Numbered from the stretch's first letter, positions 1 to 6,520 are shown. The stretch: DNA of 7,197 nt from Cloacimonetes bacterium UBA5553 (GCA_002425825.1 DIMZ01000020.1:4971-12167); one strand, 5' to 3'. Made by a program: numbers and translations. Notes: generated by a model not told the origin, from the letters alone.

Positions 1-45
1 GATGGCAAGCTGATTGCTACCCACAAGATGGTGATGGTGAAGTAG
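1..45 (+). CDS. C-terminal end of a probable T9SS-secreted protein (5' truncated by window)
   Basis: Frame 1 reads DGKLIATHKMVMVK and then a TAG stop at 43-45. Only 14 codons are inside the window. The pattern of polar residues followed by a Lys-rich, hydrophobic final strand ending in Lys matches the end of Por/T9SS C-terminal sorting domains (typically a GxYxxRL strand, a charged turn, then a K-K-hydrophobic strand). The next gene ends in a comparable way (a final Lys-Arg-Leu-Val-Val-Leu-Arg). The T9SS tail recognises the export machinery at the outer membrane. The assignment rests on a very short stretch, and the catalytic or structural part of the protein lies outside the window, so its function cannot be stated. 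Confidence 0.6.
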   Translation, partial: DGKLIATHKMVMVK

Positions 46-73
46 GTGCGGGTGTGCTGGGGTGCTGAAGTAA

Positions 74-93
74 CGTAGCTTTCCTTAGCTACG
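74..93. repeat. Inverted repeat / hairpin downstream of the truncated gene
   Basis: CGTAGCT (74-80) and AGCTACG (87-93) are perfect reverse complements around a 6-nt TTCCTT loop. The stem can extend to 71-96 with one A-A mismatch. It lies 28 nt after the stop at 45, where a transcription terminator would be expected, but no T-run follows, so a rho-independent terminator is only possible. The right arm overlaps the self-complementary ACGATATCGT at 91-100, so the two foldings exclude each other. Confidence 0.45.
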
Positions 94-198
94 ATATCGT
101 GGAAGAGTGGAAAAGTGAAACACGGATTGGACTGGAAGTCGAGGGGTTTAATGTAGCTGATTCTGGAGTCGGTGTCCACCAAACCCAGCTCTTATGTT

Positions 199-213
199 AA
201 GTCATTATGACTT
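199..213. promoter_or_regulatory. 15-bp odd palindrome, candidate operator
   Basis: AAGTCAT (199-205), a central T (206) and ATGACTT (207-213) form a perfect 7+1+7 palindrome. The loop is too short for an RNA hairpin, which fits a binding site for a dimeric DNA-binding protein better than a terminator. It lies about 140 nt before the start of the secreted-protein gene. No regulator is identified. Confidence 0.35.
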
Positions 214-288
214 GGAATGGTTTTGTTTGGTTCTCATGGTTCTTATGTATGAATGAGTAACTGGAGGTTGTGAGAAATTTTCCACGAA

Positions 289-321
289 GTGCTTGACAGC
301 GTAAGCACATGAAGGTTACTT
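289..321 (+). promoter_or_regulatory. Weak candidate promoter before the secreted-protein gene
   Basis: A TTGACA hexamer at 293-298 matches the sigma-70 -35 consensus. The hexamer 17 nt downstream (TTACTT, 316-321) is a poor -10. The same bases form a small hairpin, GTGCTT (289-294) with AAGCAC (303-308). It is well placed for a gene starting at 355, but FCB-group promoters often differ from the E. coli consensus, so confidence is low. Confidence 0.2.
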
Positions 322-343
322 GTTCGGAAAGACTATATGAGTG

Positions 344-349
344 TGAGGT
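344..349 (+). promoter_or_regulatory. Ribosome binding site that decides the start at 355
   Basis: TGAGGT lies 5 nt before the ATG at 355. An upstream in-frame ATG at 337 has only a weak GGAAAG ahead of it and would put six polar/charged residues in front of the signal peptide. The ATG at 355 gives a compact Lys-containing n-region followed directly by the hydrophobic core, so it is preferred. Confidence 0.6.
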
Positions 350-354
350 ATACT

Positions 355-2310
355 ATGAAAGCAAAGCTCATGTTACTATTTTGTTTGTTCGTTTCTGCTC
401 TAATCTATGCGCAGTGGAGCACTTCCAGTTATACTCCCACCCTTATAGCTTCTGATGCCGGAGAGCAGGTTTTGCCTAAGGTGGCAGTTCATACCAACGG
501 CAATACCTACATCAGTTATTTTGATAATTCCAGCGGAAGCTACAAGCTGTGGGTAAAGCTTTTAACCAGCACAGCTGAAGCTGCCTGGCAGAGTCCTGTT
601 CAGTGTGGTGGTGCTGTGTTCGACACCTGGCTAACGGATTACGACTTATGCGTAGATCAGGAAGGCAATGCAATCGTAGCTTTTCAAGACCTCCGCAATG
701 GCTATAACAGTGTGTTTGCCTACAAGATTTCACCCGCAGGGCAACAGCTTTGGGGGGTGAGCGGACTAAGCCTGTCCTTCAATGCCTCCACTGAAGCTCC
801 AGATATGGTTCCCGTACTGCTAACCACATCAGATAATTACACCTATATCGCCTGGCAGCATAAAAGCATGCCGGGTTCTGTTCAGCTCCAACGCGTTAGC
901 CCTCAGGGCAATCCTGCATGGGCAGTGCCAATCACGCTTACCGTAACAGAACAAAGCACCCCAACATCGGTTACCTGGCCTCAGCTAATCGAGACAAATA
1001 ACAACGCGGTGATAATGAAATACTTCACCGACGTGGGAACGTCATTCTTCCCCTTCCGCTACATAAGAGCGATTTGTTTCGGCACTCTGGGCAATATAGT
1101 TTGGGAAAGCCCAATCACTAATACCTCAGGCATATCACCTTGGACGCAGATAATCGGCTTTCAGCCTGATGGCAATGGTGGAGCAGTGTTTAGCTGGCAT
1201 GACGACAGAGACTCAAACAATGCCTACCAGGCATTTTACAGCCACATTAGCTCCACAGGTCAGCTTATCACCCCCATAGGCGGAGCTTATGTAAGCTCCT
1301 TAACAAACTATCAACACTTCTATCCGCGAGTTATTTGCGACCCTGTTGCGCAGAAGGCGCAAGTGGTGATGCGGATTACCACCCTGGACCAAAACCAATA
1401 CGGCGTTATAATGCAGGAATTTGACTATAACGGCAATCGCCTGCTGGGTGATGAAGGCTTGCAGTTAGAATCCATTAGAACCACAGACTATGACCCACTT
1501 TACGCCTGGAATCACGATGGTTTGTTCCATTATGTCAGAAGTGTTACGAATAGCTCTAATCCGAATGTTCAGAGGCTTGGCGCAGTTCACAACAACGAAG
1601 TAGGCTACTACAGCTCATGGAGTGGCAATCATATTGCCTTAACAGATACTGCTAAGCTGCATTATGATTTTTACCCTCATCCCGATGGCTACGTTATATG
1701 CGTTTGGGAAGATGGCACTTCCAATGGAGACATCTATGCCCAAAAGTATTGGTACACAGGCAATGTAGGGCTTTGTAACGACGCTCCGACCAATGTAAAT
1801 GCCCTTGTAATCCCGCCTTCAAGTGTATTGGTAAGCTGGCAGACACCGCCATTTTCGGCACCAATCGGCTATTGGGTGCAGCTTGGTGACACGCTGGTGG
1901 AATTACCGCCAAGCATTACACAATACACCTTTAGCGATGTAGCCCCTGGCTATTATCAGGTGATAGTCCGCGCTATTTACGAAGGGGGCTACATAAACTC
2001 CCAAAGCACCACCATTACCGTTACAGAGGTGGCAAATAATGATTTGGTGGCGAGTGTAACCATGCCGCAGGTCTTGCCCAATCCTGTGCATGGGCAAACA
2101 AAACTTAGCTGGCAATCCGATAAGGCAGGTAAGGCTACTATCACGCTATATAACCTGCGTGGACAGATAGTGATGGCGCAAGAAATGCAATCTGTTACCG
2201 GAGAAAACAGCTATACGCTGAACTGCGCTAATCTGCCGTCAGGAGTATATTTTATGAGGCTAAGAACAAGAAATGAAGTGTTTAGTAAGAGGTTGGTTGT
2301 ACTTCGGTAA
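355..2310 (+). CDS. Secreted fibronectin type III-like protein with T9SS C-terminal sorting domain
   Basis: The 651-aa product starts with a signal peptide (MKAKLMLLFCLFVSALIYA, likely cleaved before Gln20). Residues about 25-470 are beta-rich with loosely recurring strands such as GNTYISYFDN, GNAIVAFQDLRNG and GGAVFSWHDDRD, each a Gly/Asn turn followed by a hydrophobic strand and an acidic/Arg loop. This suggests a propeller-like or repeated beta-sheet body. Residues about 476-558 look like a fibronectin type III domain (APTNVNAL, VLVSW, YQVIVRAIYEGG). Residues about 567-651 form a Por/T9SS type A sorting domain: an NPV motif at 576-578, LYNLRGQIV, GVYFMRL and a final KRLVVLR. In known T9SS cargo this tail directs outer-membrane passage and is removed, with release or cell-surface anchoring. 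I see no catalytic motif, so adhesion or surface structure is only a guess. The ATG at 337 would give 657 aa. Confidence 0.85.
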   Translation: MKAKLMLLFCLFVSALIYAQWSTSSYTPTLIASDAGEQVLPKVAVHTNGNTYISYFDNSSGSYKLWVKLLTSTAEAAWQSPVQCGGAVFDTWLTDYDLCVDQEGNAIVAFQDLRNGYNSVFAYKISPAGQQLWGVSGLSLSFNASTEAPDMVPVLLTTSDNYTYIAWQHKSMPGSVQLQRVSPQGNPAWAVPITLTVTEQSTPTSVTWPQLIETNNNAVIMKYFTDVGTSFFPFRYIRAICFGTLGNIVWESPITNTSGISPWTQIIGFQPDGNGGAVFSWHDDRDSNNAYQAFYSHISSTGQLITPIGGAYVSSLTNYQHFYPRVICDPVAQKAQVVMRITTLDQNQYGVIMQEFDYNGNRLLGDEGLQLESIRTTDYDPLYAWNHDGLFHYVRSVTNSSNPNVQRLGAVHNNEVGYYSSWSGNHIALTDTAKLHYDFYPHPDGYVICVWEDGTSNGDIYAQKYWYTGNVGLCNDAPTNVNALVIPPSSVLVSWQTPPFSAPIGYWVQLGDTLVELPPSITQYTFSDVAPGYYQVIVRAIYEGGYINSQSTTITVTEVANNDLVASVTMPQVLPNPVHGQTKLSWQSDKAGKATITLYNLRGQIVMAQEMQSVTGENSYTLNCANLPSGVYFMRLRTRNEVFSKRLVVLR

Positions 2311-2381
2311 CAATAGCTTCGGATAAATGGCATACACAGTTAGTTAGAAATGATATAAAGCCGTTCAATTAAGGAGATATC

Positions 2382-2777
2382 ATGGAAGGTACCGAAGCCA
2401 TCATTCTGTTTGTGATTCCGCTACTAACAGTAATAGCCAGTTGGCTGTTGCTGTATTTCAGAAGAAAGCACCCCAAACCCCAAAGTATAGAACAATGGCC
2501 ACTACGATTTGTGGACTTCAACGCCGGAGTGGACAAGTTTAATACATTGGTGGATAGTTTTGCAGCCAAGCCGGGATATAAGGTCGGCTCACGAGATAAC
2601 AAGGGTGTGTTTCTAACTGAGTCTTTCATAAAGTGGAAACGCATTGGGCTTAGCTATTACATCTGCATCGATGAAGCAAGGAAGATGGTTATAGTTTACT
2701 ATCAATCTTACTCGGTTCACAACGAAGGTACCGCCAAGGCAGTGAACGAGGTATTAGCTCATTTCGCCAATGCATGA
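2382..2777 (+). CDS. Small membrane-anchored protein of unknown function
   Basis: I do not recognise this 131-aa protein. A good AAGGAG ribosome binding site (2371-2376) lies 5 nt before the ATG. Residues 6-26 are one hydrophobic segment followed by RRKHPKP (27-33). By the positive-inside rule this predicts a single N-terminal membrane anchor with a cytoplasmic C-terminal domain of about 100 residues. That domain has aromatic-rich alternating strands (GVFLTESFIKWKRIGLSYYI, KMVIVYYQSY) and a final amphipathic helix (AKAVNEVLAHF), as in a small alpha/beta fold. There is no Cys pair, His cluster or nucleotide-binding loop. It starts 71 nt after the secreted-protein gene with no visible terminator between, so cotranscription is possible. 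The coding call is firm because of the RBS, the membrane segment and the absence of a competing frame; the function is open. Confidence 0.8.
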   Translation: MEGTEAIILFVIPLLTVIASWLLLYFRRKHPKPQSIEQWPLRFVDFNAGVDKFNTLVDSFAAKPGYKVGSRDNKGVFLTESFIKWKRIGLSYYICIDEARKMVIVYYQSYSVHNEGTAKAVNEVLAHFANA

Positions 2778-2806
2778 TAAATACTACACCAAATCTTTGT
2801 GTGTCC

Positions 2807-2828
2807 GCTTGATGCCTGGCACTCAAGC
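2807..2828. terminator. Hairpin after the small membrane protein gene, possible terminator
   Basis: GCTTGA (2807-2812) pairs with TCAAGC (2823-2828), and the stem continues inward as TGC (2813-2815) with GCA (2819-2821) around a CTG loop, leaving C2822 as a one-base bulge. This is a 9-bp stem 29 nt after the stop at 2777. No T-run follows it directly, so it may be a processing or pausing hairpin rather than an intrinsic terminator. Confidence 0.35.
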
Positions 2829-2876
2829 AGCCAAGCAAGTCATTTTCTGCTTTGATTGGATAGAAACCCGAATATC

Positions 2877-2906
2877 TTGTAATTAAAAAGCATTGCATAC
2901 TTTATT
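2877..2906 (+). promoter_or_regulatory. Candidate promoter for the MORN-panB-porX operon
   Basis: An AT-rich stretch holds TTGTAA (2877-2882) and, 18 nt later, TTTATT (2901-2906); each matches the sigma-70 consensus at four of six positions. It lies at the right distance ahead of the gene at 2941 and after the hairpin at 2807-2828. The assignment rests on position and composition only. Confidence 0.25.
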
Positions 2907-2910
2907 AAAA

Positions 2911-2928
2911 AAAGGTTGACTCACCTTT
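2911..2928. repeat. Small hairpin just upstream of the ribosome binding site at 2930
   Basis: AAAGGT (2911-2916) and ACCTTT (2923-2928) are perfect reverse complements around a 6-nt loop. The stem ends one base before the GGAG ribosome binding site (2930-2933) used by the gene at 2941. Read on the minus strand the stem is followed by a T-run, so it would resemble a weak terminator for leftward transcription, but no minus-strand gene is seen. Confidence 0.4.
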
Positions 2929-2940
2929 CGGAGATGAAAA

Positions 2941-3507
2941 ATGTGTCCTCAAGAGCATCTTTACATCGGCTCGGTTTACCGTAGCACAAACCTGAATAGC
3001 AGAAATGCTTATCTGCGTTTGTTGCCGCTATTGTTAGTTTTAGTTTTTTCCTTCGCAGTTGGTTCCATCCTCGCCCAAAACATTAGCGAGGAGTATCTGA
3101 GTGTGAAGAACTGGAAAGTGCCGGGTAATGCCATAAGTTATAGCGAGCTAAAGCTGGAAGACGGCTTGTATTTGCACAAGGGAAAGGCATTTAGTGGTGT
3201 TGCCATAGAGCGTTATAGCCCCACTCAGCCATCCCGCGCAATTACTATTCATATGGGTAAACAAAGCGGTTTGATGCTTTTGTGGTACCCGGATGGCAGT
3301 CCGCAGATGAGTGCCACTTACCGTGAAGGAATATTGCATGGCCGTTTTCTGGGCTGGTATCAGAATGGGGGAGTGATATACGACATGGTAATAAACCAAG
3401 GCACATACGCCGGAGATAACCAGGCACGCTCAGCCGAAGGTGTAGACGACAGCGATAGAGATGAATTGGAGAGAGAAGGACCCGATAATGACCAAAGCAA
3501 AGAATAG
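2941..3507 (+). CDS. Exported MORN-repeat (YwqK-like) protein
   Basis: The 188-aa product has a hydrophobic segment at about residues 25-44 ending ILA|QN, consistent with a signal peptide cleaved after Ala45, or an uncleaved anchor. Its n-region is unusually long (about 25 residues). The start at 2941 is supported by GGAG at 2930-2933 with 7-nt spacing; no ATG lies closer to the hydrophobic segment. Residues about 84-155 hold three MORN-like units with the pattern G-x-hydrophobic-x-x-W/Y-Y-x-(D/N)-G: IHMGKQSGLMLLWYPDGS, EGILHGRFLGWYQNGG and a weaker first copy. The tail (165-188) is highly acidic. The family (MORN_2, often labelled YwqK) is usually of unknown function in bacteria; the antitoxin label on some relatives is not supported here because no toxin gene is adjacent. 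The 3' end overlaps panB by 20 nt, which implies translational coupling. Confidence 0.75.
   Translation: MCPQEHLYIGSVYRSTNLNSRNAYLRLLPLLLVLVFSFAVGSILAQNISEEYLSVKNWKVPGNAISYSELKLEDGLYLHKGKAFSGVAIERYSPTQPSRAITIHMGKQSGLMLLWYPDGSPQMSATYREGILHGRFLGWYQNGGVIYDMVINQGTYAGDNQARSAEGVDDSDRDELEREGPDNDQSKE
3476..3480 (+). promoter_or_regulatory. Ribosome binding site that decides the panB start
   Basis: AAGGA ends 7 nt before the ATG at 3488. It lies inside the acidic-tail codons of the upstream MORN gene. The in-frame ATG at 3461 lacks a comparable site and would add nine residues not expected in PanB. Confidence 0.7.
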
Positions 3508-4321
3508 AATGCTAACCAGCAGCACCTTCAAGCAAATGAAGCATGAAGGTAGCAAGATAAGCATGATAACTGCCTACGATTATTCTATGGCTAAGTGTGT
3601 GGCTGCCAGTAATGCCGATTTAATTCTGGTCGGCGACAGCCTTGGGATGGTGGTTTTGGGCTATAACACCACATTGCAGGTTAGCATGAACGATATGATA
3701 TACCACAGTGCTGCCGTGAGACGGGGTGCGCCCAACGCTTTCATTATTACCGATATGCCCTACCTCAGCTATCACCTTGGCGATAAAGAAACCAAGCAAA
3801 ATGCTGCACGCTTGCTGCTTGAAGGCAAAGCTGACGCGGTTAAGCTGGAAGGCGGCACCGCCTCGCGCATTGCTGAAATCTGCGCCATTGTGGATATCGA
3901 GATTCCGGTGTGTGCGCATTTGGGATTAACTCCGCAGTCAGTGCACCGCTTTGGTGGCTATAAGGTTCAGGGAAAAAGCCCGGAAGAACACGAGGAGATA
4001 TTTATCCAAGCCAAGGCAGTAGAGCAGGCGGGGGCGTTTATGCTGGTGTTGGAAGGCATACCCGAAGAGTTGGGCAAGATAATAAGCGAAAGCATCTCTA
4101 TTCCCACAATCGGCATAGGTGCCGGCAGATTTACCGATGGGCAGGTGCTGGTTTACCACGACCTGCTGGGGTATTCAGACATGAAACCTAAGTTTGTAAA
4201 ACACTATGCAGAGCTAAACAGCACTATAACCGATGCCATAAACAGCTACTGTGCTGAAGTAGCAGATGGCAGCTTCCCCTCGGAGCAGCACATATATTAC
4301 CCCATTAGCAATAAAGAATAA
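3488..4321 (+). CDS. panB: 3-methyl-2-oxobutanoate hydroxymethyltransferase (PanB)
   Basis: PanB is a cytoplasmic, Mg2+-dependent TIM-barrel enzyme that transfers a hydroxymethyl group from 5,10-methylenetetrahydrofolate to 2-oxoisovalerate, giving ketopantoate, the first committed step of pantothenate and CoA synthesis. The 277-aa length is normal. Visible family motifs: MITAYDYSMAK (26-36), VGDSLGMV (48-55), YHSAAVRRGAPNAFIITDMP (72-91), VKLEGG (118-123), HLGLTPQSVHRFGGYKVQG (144-162), LVLEGIP (186-192) and IPTIGIGAG (205-213). By comparison with E. coli PanB, Asp50, Asp89 and Glu121 correspond to the metal ligands and Glu189 to the catalytic acid; all are present, so the enzyme should be active. 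The start at 3488 follows a good AAGGA site. It overlaps the MORN gene by 20 nt and is followed 13 nt later by the helical-protein gene. No panC or panD is in the window. Confidence 0.97.
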   Translation: MTKAKNRMLTSSTFKQMKHEGSKISMITAYDYSMAKCVAASNADLILVGDSLGMVVLGYNTTLQVSMNDMIYHSAAVRRGAPNAFIITDMPYLSYHLGDKETKQNAARLLLEGKADAVKLEGGTASRIAEICAIVDIEIPVCAHLGLTPQSVHRFGGYKVQGKSPEEHEEIFIQAKAVEQAGAFMLVLEGIPEELGKIISESISIPTIGIGAGRFTDGQVLVYHDLLGYSDMKPKFVKHYAELNSTITDAINSYCAEVADGSFPSEQHIYYPISNKE

Positions 4322-4334
4322 GGATATAATTAAC

Positions 4335-4952
4335 ATGAAGAATAGCAAGTATGCCGAAAACATGAGTCCCGATGAGAAATTTAGCGCAGTAGCCAATCTG
4401 AAAGACCAACTGGAAGACAACCTTATCAGCTTAGGTCAATTGCTGTCTGAGATAAAACGCTCCAAGCTGTTCCTGTTTAAGGGCTATGAGAAGTTCAAGG
4501 ACTTTGTGGAAGCCGAGTATCAGCTATCCTCCAGCCTTGCCGGCAAGCTGGTGTCCACTTTCGACTTATTTATAGAAGAGATGGACATTGCCGAAAACGA
4601 GGTAAAGGAAATCGGCTTCGATAGGCTACAGATGATAAAGCCATTTATGCAAAAGGCAGACTGGAAAGAGCGCGACGAATGGGTGCACAAAGCAGAAGAG
4701 ATGCCAACCAAAGACCTGCGCGACCACATTAAAGAGCTAAAGAAACAAGAAAAAGAAGCCGATCTAGACCTCAAAGAAGTCTATATCGAGCAATATATGG
4801 AGAAGATGATTTCATGGTTCAATTGTTCCCGCAAAGAGCTTAACTTCAAGCTCGCCCTGTATTTTCAGGATGCAGACCTGGACGAGATTAAAAAGGTCGT
4901 CAAAGAGCGTCAACGCATATTTGAACAATCAACCCAAAACGACAAGGAGTAA
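4335..4952 (+). CDS. Helical protein of unknown function coupled to porX
   Basis: The 205-aa product is strongly charged, has no signal peptide or membrane segment, and is predicted by eye to be almost wholly alpha-helical. Residues 14-90 (NLKDQLEDNLISLGQLLSEI, then YEKFKDFVEAEYQLSSSLAG) pair a helix with a segment in which 'FVEAEYQLSSSLAGKLVSTFDLF' (split here as FVEAEYQLSSSL plus AGKLVSTFDLF) resembles a helix-turn-helix of the kind seen in DUF3102/ParB-like proteins. I cannot place it in a family with confidence. Residues 128-150 are Lys/Glu-rich and could form a coiled coil. The start at 4335 has AAGGAT (4320-4325) ahead of it; an in-frame ATG at 4266 lies deep in panB and is unlikely. 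Its stop is only 5 nt from the porX ATG, and the porX ribosome binding site lies in its last codons, so the two are almost surely cotranslated. A role as a PorX partner is inference only. Confidence 0.85.
   Translation: MKNSKYAENMSPDEKFSAVANLKDQLEDNLISLGQLLSEIKRSKLFLFKGYEKFKDFVEAEYQLSSSLAGKLVSTFDLFIEEMDIAENEVKEIGFDRLQMIKPFMQKADWKERDEWVHKAEEMPTKDLRDHIKELKKQEKEADLDLKEVYIEQYMEKMISWFNCSRKELNFKLALYFQDADLDEIKKVVKERQRIFEQSTQNDKE
4944..4949 (+). promoter_or_regulatory. porX ribosome binding site inside the end of the upstream gene
   Basis: AAGGAG occupies the last sense codons of the helical-protein gene, 8 nt before the porX ATG at 4958. A second in-frame ATG at 4967 would be 17 nt away, so 4958 is preferred. 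Confidence 0.7.
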
Positions 4953-4957
4953 TACCC

Positions 4958-6520
4958 ATGAAACAAATGCGTATTCTGTGGGTGGATGATGAAATTGATC
5001 TGCTGAAGCCCTTTATCCTCTTTCTTGAGGAGCGAAACTACAATGTTGACACCTGCAACAACGGTGCCGATGCCATAGAGAAAGTTCTGGAAAACAAATA
5101 TGATTTGGTTATTCTGGATGAAATGATGCCCGGTTTAGACGGCTTGGCTACCCTGCAGGAGATTAAGCGAATAAACAGTGCCATCCCCATCGTGATGGTT
5201 ACCAAAAGCGAGGAAGAAGGCTTGATGGACAAGGCAATTGCCTCCCAAATATCAGATTACCTCATTAAGCCTATCAACCCCAGCCAGATCATCATGGCGA
5301 TAAAAAAGATATTCCAAGCCGACGAAATCCGCGCCAATCAGATTGGGCAGCAGTATACCAGATATATGGCGCAGCTAAACCAAAAGCTTTTCGCCACTCC
5401 CGACTGGAAAGAATGGGGCGAGATTTACCGCGAAATGGCATTATGGGAGCTGCAAATAGACGAAGTGAATGATGATGGCTTGCGTCAAACTCACTTCCTG
5501 GAAAAGCGTAACTGCAACACTGAGTTTACGAACTATGTGGAGCGCAACTACAAGAAATGGCTACAGAGCGATGATCGTCCCAACCTCAGCTTCGACCTCA
5601 TTAGCCAATACATTGCTCCTCACTTCGAAGAGAATGTGCCTATTTATTTCATAATAATAGACTGTATGCGGCTTGATCAATACCTCGCCATTCAACCCTA
5701 CATTCAGGAGCTGTTCGATGAAGAGCTTGACCTGTACTATTCAATATTACCAACTGCCACGCCCTTTAGCCGAAACTCCATCTTTAGCGGGCTTTTGCCG
5801 ATTGATATCGCCAAGCGTTTCCCGGAATACTGGGTAACATCGTCTGAGATGGATAACAGCCGCAACCGCAATGAACACCAGCTTCTTGATGAACACATCA
5901 CCGAGCTTGGCTATCAGCTTGAGCCCAGTAGCAAGTATGTAAAGATATTCAATATGGAAGAAGGTAACTTTGTGCTGCGCAAAATCGAAACCTGGACAAA
6001 GGATAACCTCGTGGTGCTGGTGTATAACTTCCTGGATCTTTTGGCACACCACCGTAGCCGCGATCAGATATTACAGGAAACCATCCCGCATGAAGAAGGC
6101 TTGCGCGCCTTTACCAAGCATTGGTTCCTGCATTCCTCTTTATATGAAGCACTAAAGCTGATCAGCAAGCAAGATGCCATAGTGGTTATCTCCACCGACC
6201 ATGGCTCAATCAAGGTGAACCGCGCTACTCAGGTAATAGGAGACAGAGACACCTCTGTAACCGTGCGCTATAAAGAAGGCAAGAACCTCTCGGTTAACGA
6301 CCGTCATGCCTTATTCGTAAAAAAGCCTTCCGAGTATGGTTTGCCCACCAAGAGCATTGTGGACAACTTCATTTTTGCCAAAGATGATTATTATTTCGTG
6401 TACCCAAATTCCTATCATCAATATCAAAGGCAGTTCAATGGCACCTTCCAGCATGGAGGAGTGTCTATGGAAGAAATGATTTTGCCTATTGCCACCTGTA
6501 GAAGTAAAAGACTAAAATAA
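4958..6520 (+). CDS. porX: PorX-type response regulator with PglZ/alkaline-phosphatase-superfamily domain
   Basis: The 520-aa length is close to that of Porphyromonas gingivalis PorX. Residues 1-120 are a CheY-like receiver: acidic pocket Asp10/Asp11/Glu12, phosphoacceptor Asp54 in VILDEMMPGLDG, Thr82 and Lys104 (LIKPI). Residues about 121-210 are a helical linker domain. Residues about 225-515 are a PglZ-type alkaline-phosphatase-superfamily domain with putative metal ligands Asp235 (IIDCMRLD), Asp360/His364 (NFLDLLAHH), Asp414-His415 (STDHG) and His499 (FQHGG), and a nucleophile that is Thr266 or Thr268 (LPTATPF). The metal-site motifs look intact, so it is probably catalytically competent. 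In Bacteroidota PorX, with the sensor PorY, controls T9SS genes, and its phosphatase domain has been reported to act on oligonucleotides. No histidine kinase is in the window. The gene is the last of a tight cluster and is followed by a strong hairpin terminator. Confidence 0.93.
   Translation: MKQMRILWVDDEIDLLKPFILFLEERNYNVDTCNNGADAIEKVLENKYDLVILDEMMPGLDGLATLQEIKRINSAIPIVMVTKSEEEGLMDKAIASQISDYLIKPINPSQIIMAIKKIFQADEIRANQIGQQYTRYMAQLNQKLFATPDWKEWGEIYREMALWELQIDEVNDDGLRQTHFLEKRNCNTEFTNYVERNYKKWLQSDDRPNLSFDLISQYIAPHFEENVPIYFIIIDCMRLDQYLAIQPYIQELFDEELDLYYSILPTATPFSRNSIFSGLLPIDIAKRFPEYWVTSSEMDNSRNRNEHQLLDEHITELGYQLEPSSKYVKIFNMEEGNFVLRKIETWTKDNLVVLVYNFLDLLAHHRSRDQILQETIPHEEGLRAFTKHWFLHSSLYEALKLISKQDAIVVISTDHGSIKVNRATQVIGDRDTSVTVRYKEGKNLSVNDRHALFVKKPSEYGLPTKSIVDNFIFAKDDYYFVYPNSYHQYQRQFNGTFQHGGVSMEEMILPIATCRSKRLK

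Larger units (their letters stand above)
46..354. other. Intergenic region with several dyad-symmetric elements
   Basis: About 300 bases between the stop of the upstream gene and the chosen start of the secreted-protein gene contain no credible coding frame: each frame is broken quickly by stops. The stretch holds a hairpin at 74-93, an overlapping 10-bp palindrome at 91-100, a 15-bp odd palindrome at 199-213, a TTGACA hexamer at 293-298 and a small hairpin at 289-308. The gap is long compared with the other gaps here, so it most likely carries the promoter and control sites for the secreted-protein gene. Confidence 0.6.

Noticed and set aside
2941..3507. YwqK-like MORN protein as the antitoxin of a toxin-antitoxin pair
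   Set aside because: The flanking genes are a membrane-anchored unknown and panB, neither toxin-like. The protein carries an export signal, and the antitoxin label is not specific for MORN_2 proteins.
3620..3919. Minus-strand 99-codon frame inside panB
   Set aside because: It is a shadow of a highly conserved gene: panB motifs are intact throughout on the + strand, and there is no independent evidence for an antisense gene.
4266..4334. N-terminal extension of the helical protein starting inside panB
   Set aside because: The ATG at 4335 has a ribosome binding site and starts immediately after panB. The extension would overlap panB by 56 nt and its residues do not look protein-like.
4958..6520. 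PglZ domain as a sign of a BREX phage-defence system
   Set aside because: The N-terminal receiver domain and the length of about 520 aa identify the PorX family. No brxC, pglX, brxL or other BREX gene is present.
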